Shown: piece after piece, positions 6,122 to 9,129 of the stretch
Position numbering within the stretch: the stretch's first letter is position 1
Layout of the letters: each line of letters begins with the position of its first letter
Assembly: GCA_036782995.1 (NCBI GenBank)
Contig: DAIPXZ010000032.1
Coordinates: forward strand, 1-9,129
Origin: DAIPXZ01 sp036782995
GTDB lineage: Bacteria > Bacillota > Clostridia > Saccharofermentanales > Saccharofermentanaceae
Reading direction: 5' to 3'
Length of the DNA: 9,129 bases
Translations under genes and position numbers: made by a program
The notes under the pieces: model-generated
The model's input: the letters and a program-made list of their open reading frames with translations, nothing else
Databases searched by the model: none
Told to the model about the DNA's origin: nothing

Positions 6122-6427
6122 ATGCCTGACTTTGGACATCCGTTTTCTGGACTTGCGAAAGAAAGAAAACTTACTGATGCTGAGTTGATCAGGGCGATTC
6201 GATTCATGATATCAGCAGAATATGAAGCGATTCAGCTGTACATGCAGTTTGCCGAATCAACAGACAATAAGCTGGCAATAGAGGTTCTCAAAGATATTGC
6301 AGATGAAGAAAGGGTTCATGCTGGCGAGTTCCTTCGCCTTCTGAAAGAATTGGCTCCTGATGAAGAAAAATTCTATCAGGAAGGTGCCGTAGAAGTTGAA
6401 GAGGAGATTAAAAAATCAAGTTTTTAA
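6122..6427 (+). CDS. short ferritin/rubrerythrin-like protein (half-bundle, encapsulated-ferritin-like)
   Basis: A 101-residue acidic protein. Residues about 17-45 and 48-76 form two predicted helices with iron-ligand candidates: Glu33 in AEYEA and the EERVH motif (Glu62/63, His66). That is one half of a four-helix ferritin-like bundle; a diiron site would need two chains, as in EncFtn-type encapsulated ferritins and related half-rubrerythrins. The tail (about 79-96) is very acidic. Likely role is iron oxidation or storage, or peroxide defence, alongside the rubrerythrin. No encapsulin shell gene is in the window, so encapsulation cannot be claimed. AAGGAGGT at 6107-6114 lies 7 nt before the ATG. 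It is the last gene before the terminator. Confidence 0.83.
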   Translation: MPDFGHPFSGLAKERKLTDAELIRAIRFMISAEYEAIQLYMQFAESTDNKLAIEVLKDIADEERVHAGEFLRLLKELAPDEEKFYQEGAVEVEEEIKKSSF

Positions 6428-6449
6428 TCCCTTTAAAAACAAAATGATT

Positions 6450-6480
6450 AAGCCTCGGTTGAAAAACTGAGGCTTTGTTT
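6450..6480 (+). terminator. intrinsic terminator, probably bidirectional
   Basis: The arms AAGCCTCGGTT (6450-6460) and AACTGAGGCTT (6465-6475) pair over 11 positions with one G-T wobble around a GAAA loop, and are followed by a T-rich run to 6480. It lies 23 bp after the half-ferritin stop. On the opposite strand the same hairpin is followed by a T-rich stretch (positions 6449 down to about 6430), so it could also stop the convergent recombinase transcript that ends at 6498. Confidence 0.9.
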
Positions 6481-6497
6481 ATATCCGCCGTATTTAT

Positions 6498-8069
6498 TTA
6501 CTTAATGATTTCTCTGCCGCTTTTGAACCGAAACACAATCTTACCATCGCGCTGAACCGTAGCGGTATCGAGCAGAGTAATCCAAAGTCGCTCGTTCCAT
6601 TCCAGCACGGTCAGCGGTTGCTTTTTCAACGTTGTGATAAAAGTGCTGATTTCCTTGCTTTTACGATTTCGTTTCTCTTTTTCTGCTTCGAGTGCGGTGT
6701 AATGTTCAAAAGCGGCGTTATAGCGATTTTCAATGCGTTCGGTTTCCAGTGCGTAGGCTTCCTGCGACTGGGCGACGGACGCATTCTTTTTTATATGCGC
6801 CTGCATGAGTTCAGATACGACCGCCATTTCATCCTGTTCCTGTTGCATTTCGGTATTAAGTGCCGTAGCGTCGCAGAGCGTCTGCCGGATAAGCTCACAG
6901 TCGGCAAGCACTGTGGAGCGATTGCCCATCAAGTCATTGTAGGCAGTAAGGAAACGTTGTTTGATTTCGTCTTCAGTGAGAGTCGGAGTTTGGCATCTGT
7001 TCTCATTATTAAATTTCTGATTGCACTGGAATATCACGCTTCTATATTCATCTGTGGAGTGCCAAACCTTTCGGCCGTAGAAGCTGCCACAGTCTCCACA
7101 GATGATTTTACTGTGAAAAGCCTTATCGCTGTAAGCTCTGCCCAGATCCTTGCGCCGCGCCATTTCTCCTTGCACCGCTTGAAATTCCTCCGGGACTATA
7201 ATGGCTTCATGCGAGCCTTCCACATAATACTGTGGCACCTCTCCGTTATTAACCCGCAGCTCTTTTGTCAAAAAGTCAACTGTAAACCGTTTCTGGAGCA
7301 GGGCATCACCTTTATATTTCTCGTTTGTGAGGATGCTGGCAACCGTGGATGACCGCCATGTTTTCTTTCCGGCAGGGCTGGGAATGCCGTGTTCCATGAG
7401 ATAATTGGCAATGCCCTGTGTGGTTTTTCCCTCAAGGAACATCTTATAGATGAGCCGTACCGTTTCGGCTTGCTCCGGCACTACCTTGAGGTTTCCGTCC
7501 TCGCCCTTATCAAAACCGAGAAATTGCGAGTAGCCAACGCTGACCTTGCCATCCGAGAAACGTTTTCGTTGTCCCCATGTGACATTCTCCGAAATGGAGC
7601 GGCTTTCTTCCTGTGCCAGAGAACTCATAATGGTAAGAAGCAGCTCGCCCTTGCCATCAAAGGTAAAGATATTTTCCTTCTCGAAATAGCACTCCACACC
7701 TTTTTCCTTCAGTTTGCGGATGGTAACAAGGCTGTCAACTGTGTTTCTCGCAAATCGGCTAACCGACTTTGTTACGATGAGGTCTATCTTGCCATCCAGC
7801 GCATCCCGCACCATCTGTTGAAATCCCTCTCGGTGCTTAGTATCCAGAGCCGAAATGCCCTCATCCGTATAAACCGTGACGAACTCCCAGTCCTCACGTG
7901 ACTGAATGTACTTGGTATAATAGTCGACCTGCGCTTCGTAGCTGGTGAACTGCTCGTCCTTATCCGTGGAAACACGGGCATACCCGGCAGTGCGTCGCTT
8001 TGCAATGGACGCTGTCGGTAGCGCCGTGAACTTGTTTTTTGTCGCTGGTATTGTCGTTACTCTTGGCAT
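6498..8069 (-). CDS. large serine recombinase (site-specific integrase/excisionase type)
   Basis: A 523-residue site-specific DNA recombinase. The N-terminal resolvase catalytic domain (about 25-165) has the nucleophile Ser34 in YARVSTDKDEQ and the arginine-rich TKSVSRFARNT (101-111). Then come a recombinase domain (about 175-300), a zinc-ribbon region with Cys324/327/349/359, a charged coiled-coil-like stretch (about 400-475) and a short C-terminal tail. These enzymes cut and rejoin attachment sites through a phosphoserine link to integrate or excise mobile elements. The longer frame can be read from 8159, but the real start is ATG 8069: it has a full AAAGGAGG site 8 nt upstream and a normal N-terminus, and the extra 30 codons resemble no recombinase. 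It overlaps the end of the upstream recombinase frame by 13 bp, so the two were probably translated together. Confidence 0.93.
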   Translation of the reverse strand: MPRVTTIPATKNKFTALPTASIAKRRTAGYARVSTDKDEQFTSYEAQVDYYTKYIQSREDWEFVTVYTDEGISALDTKHREGFQQMVRDALDGKIDLIVTKSVSRFARNTVDSLVTIRKLKEKGVECYFEKENIFTFDGKGELLLTIMSSLAQEESRSISENVTWGQRKRFSDGKVSVGYSQFLGFDKGEDGNLKVVPEQAETVRLIYKMFLEGKTTQGIANYLMEHGIPSPAGKKTWRSSTVASILTNEKYKGDALLQKRFTVDFLTKELRVNNGEVPQYYVEGSHEAIIVPEEFQAVQGEMARRKDLGRAYSDKAFHSKIICGDCGSFYGRKVWHSTDEYRSVIFQCNQKFNNENRCQTPTLTEDEIKQRFLTAYNDLMGNRSTVLADCELIRQTLCDATALNTEMQQEQDEMAVVSELMQAHIKKNASVAQSQEAYALETERIENRYNAAFEHYTALEAEKEKRNRKSKEISTFITTLKKQPLTVLEWNERLWITLLDTATVQRDGKIVFRFKSGREIIK

Positions 8070-9129
8070 TGTTTTTTCCTCCTTTGGATGCGTGTTCGCT
8101 CGGCAGCGGCTTGCTTCATTTCCGATGTCCAGCTTTCCCGCCGTGAGCGATCTGCCCATGTGCGATCAACTGTGCTACCATTCTTGAAAACAAAACGCAG
8201 ATGATTATCTTCCGGCACCTCGATATGGTCAACCTGCGCATCGAATACTGTCGAATTGTAGGTTTCCGTCCCAAGCACCTCGGCGCACACGGCTTGTAGC
8301 GTAGCTTCGGGTATTTTTTTGCCGTGGCAGTACGCATTACCCTCGGTGAGGAAAGTGGAGCAGTTCCAGCCAACCGAGCCGTTGCAGGTGTTTCGCTTGT
8401 AGTTTTTCCCGCAGAATGGGCAGTAGATTTTACCGGTGAATTCGCTTTTTTGTGGGCGGGGTCTGCCTTGGGCAGCTTCCTTCATTCTCTGTAAAACTAC
8501 CTGCGCCGCATTGAAGGTATCCTTGTCGATGATGGCAGGATGCGTTTCCTCCGCGAAGAACATCGGCAGCTCACCAGTGTTGCGGCATTTCTTTTTCTCC
8601 AGATGATTATTTCGGTAGTGCTTTTGAAGCATGGCGTTGCCCGTATATTTTTCATTGCCGACCGTTTCGCGGATTCGCTGGGCACACCATTTGCCGCCAA
8701 GCGCACCCGGCACGCCTCGATTGTTCAAATTCTTGCTAATTGCCCCGAAGGTTTCTCCAGCGATAACGCGGGCAAATATCTCACGAACAATCGGTGCAGT
8801 GGCGGTATCAATCTCAATACCGTCCTTCGATATGCTATATCCGAACAGAAACCGCCAATTGAGCAGTTCTCCGTTTTCAAAGCCCTTGCGAACGCGCTAT
8901 TTCTGATTTTCGCTTGCGGACAGGCTTTCCTCCTGTGCATAAGATGCGAGTATGGTCAACATCAACTCGCCCTCTGCACTCATTGTGTGGATATTCTGCT
9001 CTTCAAAAAAGATGTCCACTTCTATCGCTTTCAGCTCACGTACGGTTTTAAGCAAGGTTACCGTGTTTCGAGCGAAACGGGAGATGGACTTGGTCAGTAT
9101 CAAGTTCACTTTTCCGGCACGGCAGTCTG
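8057..9129 (-). pseudogene. second large serine recombinase, interrupted by an in-frame TAG and cut by the window edge
   Basis: One reading frame runs from the window edge at 9129 to a stop at 8057, broken only by TAG at 8899-8897. Before it are the end of the catalytic domain, with LTKSISRFARNT, and a SASENQK segment. After it come RVRKGFENGEL, a recombinase domain, a zinc ribbon (YCPFCG, later CNGSVGWNC) and a basic C-terminus. Aligning SENQK-stop-RVRKGF with SENVTWGQRKRF (160-171) of the intact neighbour puts the TAG exactly on Trp165, so a single TGG to TAG change explains it. The frame on either side is unchanged and has no other stops. The catalytic serine lies outside the window. It is probably inactive, though the stop could be a sequencing error. 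The 13-bp overlap with the next gene suggests the pair once acted together. Confidence 0.88.
8078..8085 (-). promoter_or_regulatory. ribosome binding site fixing the recombinase start at 8069
   Basis: On the minus strand this is AAAGGAGG, 8 nt before the ATG at 8069-8067. It lies inside the last codons of the upstream recombinase frame, which ends at 8057. It decides in favour of 8069 over the longer reading from 8159. Confidence 0.85.

Larger units (their letters stand above)
6498..9129 (-). mobile_element. end of an integrative element carrying tandem large serine recombinases (partial)
   Basis: Two large serine recombinase genes in tandem, one damaged, fill this region and read toward the host operon. 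Such genes are normally carried at the end of integrative elements (conjugative elements or prophages), close to the attachment site. The left boundary is probably in 6476-6500, between the host terminator and the recombinase stop, but no duplicated core can be seen because the other end of the element is outside the window. No transfer, capsid or cargo genes are visible. Confidence 0.65.

Noticed and set aside
6122..6427. Encapsulin nanocompartment operon
   Set aside because: No shell gene is in the window; the half-ferritin alone is not enough.
6618..7901. Two long + strand open frames (244 and 170 codons) across the recombinase region
   Set aside because: They lie entirely antisense to the well-supported recombinase, have no ribosome binding sites and no recognisable domains.
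8070..8159. N-terminal extension of the intact recombinase from 8159
   Set aside because: The 30 extra residues do not resemble a recombinase, have no good ribosome site and overlap the upstream frame; ATG 8069 has a full Shine-Dalgarno.
8057..8728. A separate 223-codon gene starting at TTG 8728
   Set aside because: It is the downstream part of the TAG-interrupted recombinase in the same frame, with no ribosome site and no catalytic domain.
8897..8899. TAG read as pyrrolysine or otherwise recoded
   Set aside because: The position matches Trp in the intact neighbour, a single-base change explains it, and TAG ends two ordinary genes in this window.
1..9129. CRISPR arrays, tRNA or rRNA genes, riboswitches
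   Set aside because: I saw no regularly spaced repeats and no recognisable structural RNA; gaps between genes are too short to hold most of these.

Overview
The window looks like chromosomal DNA of a strictly anaerobic Clostridia-type Firmicute. The signs are strong AAGGAGG-type ribosome binding sites, ATGA start/stop overlaps, rubredoxin, rubrerythrin and ferredoxin genes typical of anaerobes, and large serine recombinases of the kind carried by clostridial mobile elements. Genus cannot be fixed from the sequence alone.

Region A (1-4360, + strand) is a tightly packed, co-directional gene set for iron-sulfur or metal-cluster handling. In order it holds: the possible last codons of an upstream gene; a MinD-type ATPase with an inserted 2x[4Fe-4S] ferredoxin domain; a COG1237-type metallo-beta-lactamase-fold protein; an Mrp/NBP35-type ATPase fused to a NifX/ORP-like domain; an IscU/NifU-type scaffold; and two half-size COG0701 (UPF0718/ArsP-like) permease proteins. 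Gaps are about 13 bp or less, or 4-bp overlaps, so it reads as one operon. MinD-ferredoxin ATPases together with an Mrp ATPase and a NifX-like protein recall the 'orange protein' (ORP) gene cluster of Desulfovibrio, but here with a scaffold and a transporter. No nitrogenase structural gene is present.

Region B (4361-6480, + strand) follows after a 68-bp gap and encodes oxygen and peroxide defence and electron transfer: a double-rubredoxin protein, a ferredoxin fused in frame to rubrerythrin, and a 101-residue half-ferritin/rubrerythrin-like protein. It closes with a clear intrinsic terminator at 6450-6480 that probably also ends transcription from the other side.

Region C (6498-9129, - strand) is the end of a mobile element: an intact large serine recombinase (start corrected to 8069) and, upstream of it and overlapping by 13 bp, a second large serine recombinase broken by one in-frame TAG codon and cut off by the window edge.

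The most unusual feature is a repeated gene architecture. All three multidomain proteins of regions A and B contain an in-frame ATG at a domain boundary, preceded at 7-8 nt by a Shine-Dalgarno sequence (good at 2577 and 5589, weaker at 4969). Each gene could therefore yield both a fusion and a free C-terminal domain (NifX-like, rubredoxin, rubrerythrin). At two of the three junctions a one-base change in an A5 run would restore two separate genes, so sequencing error or slippage must also be weighed.
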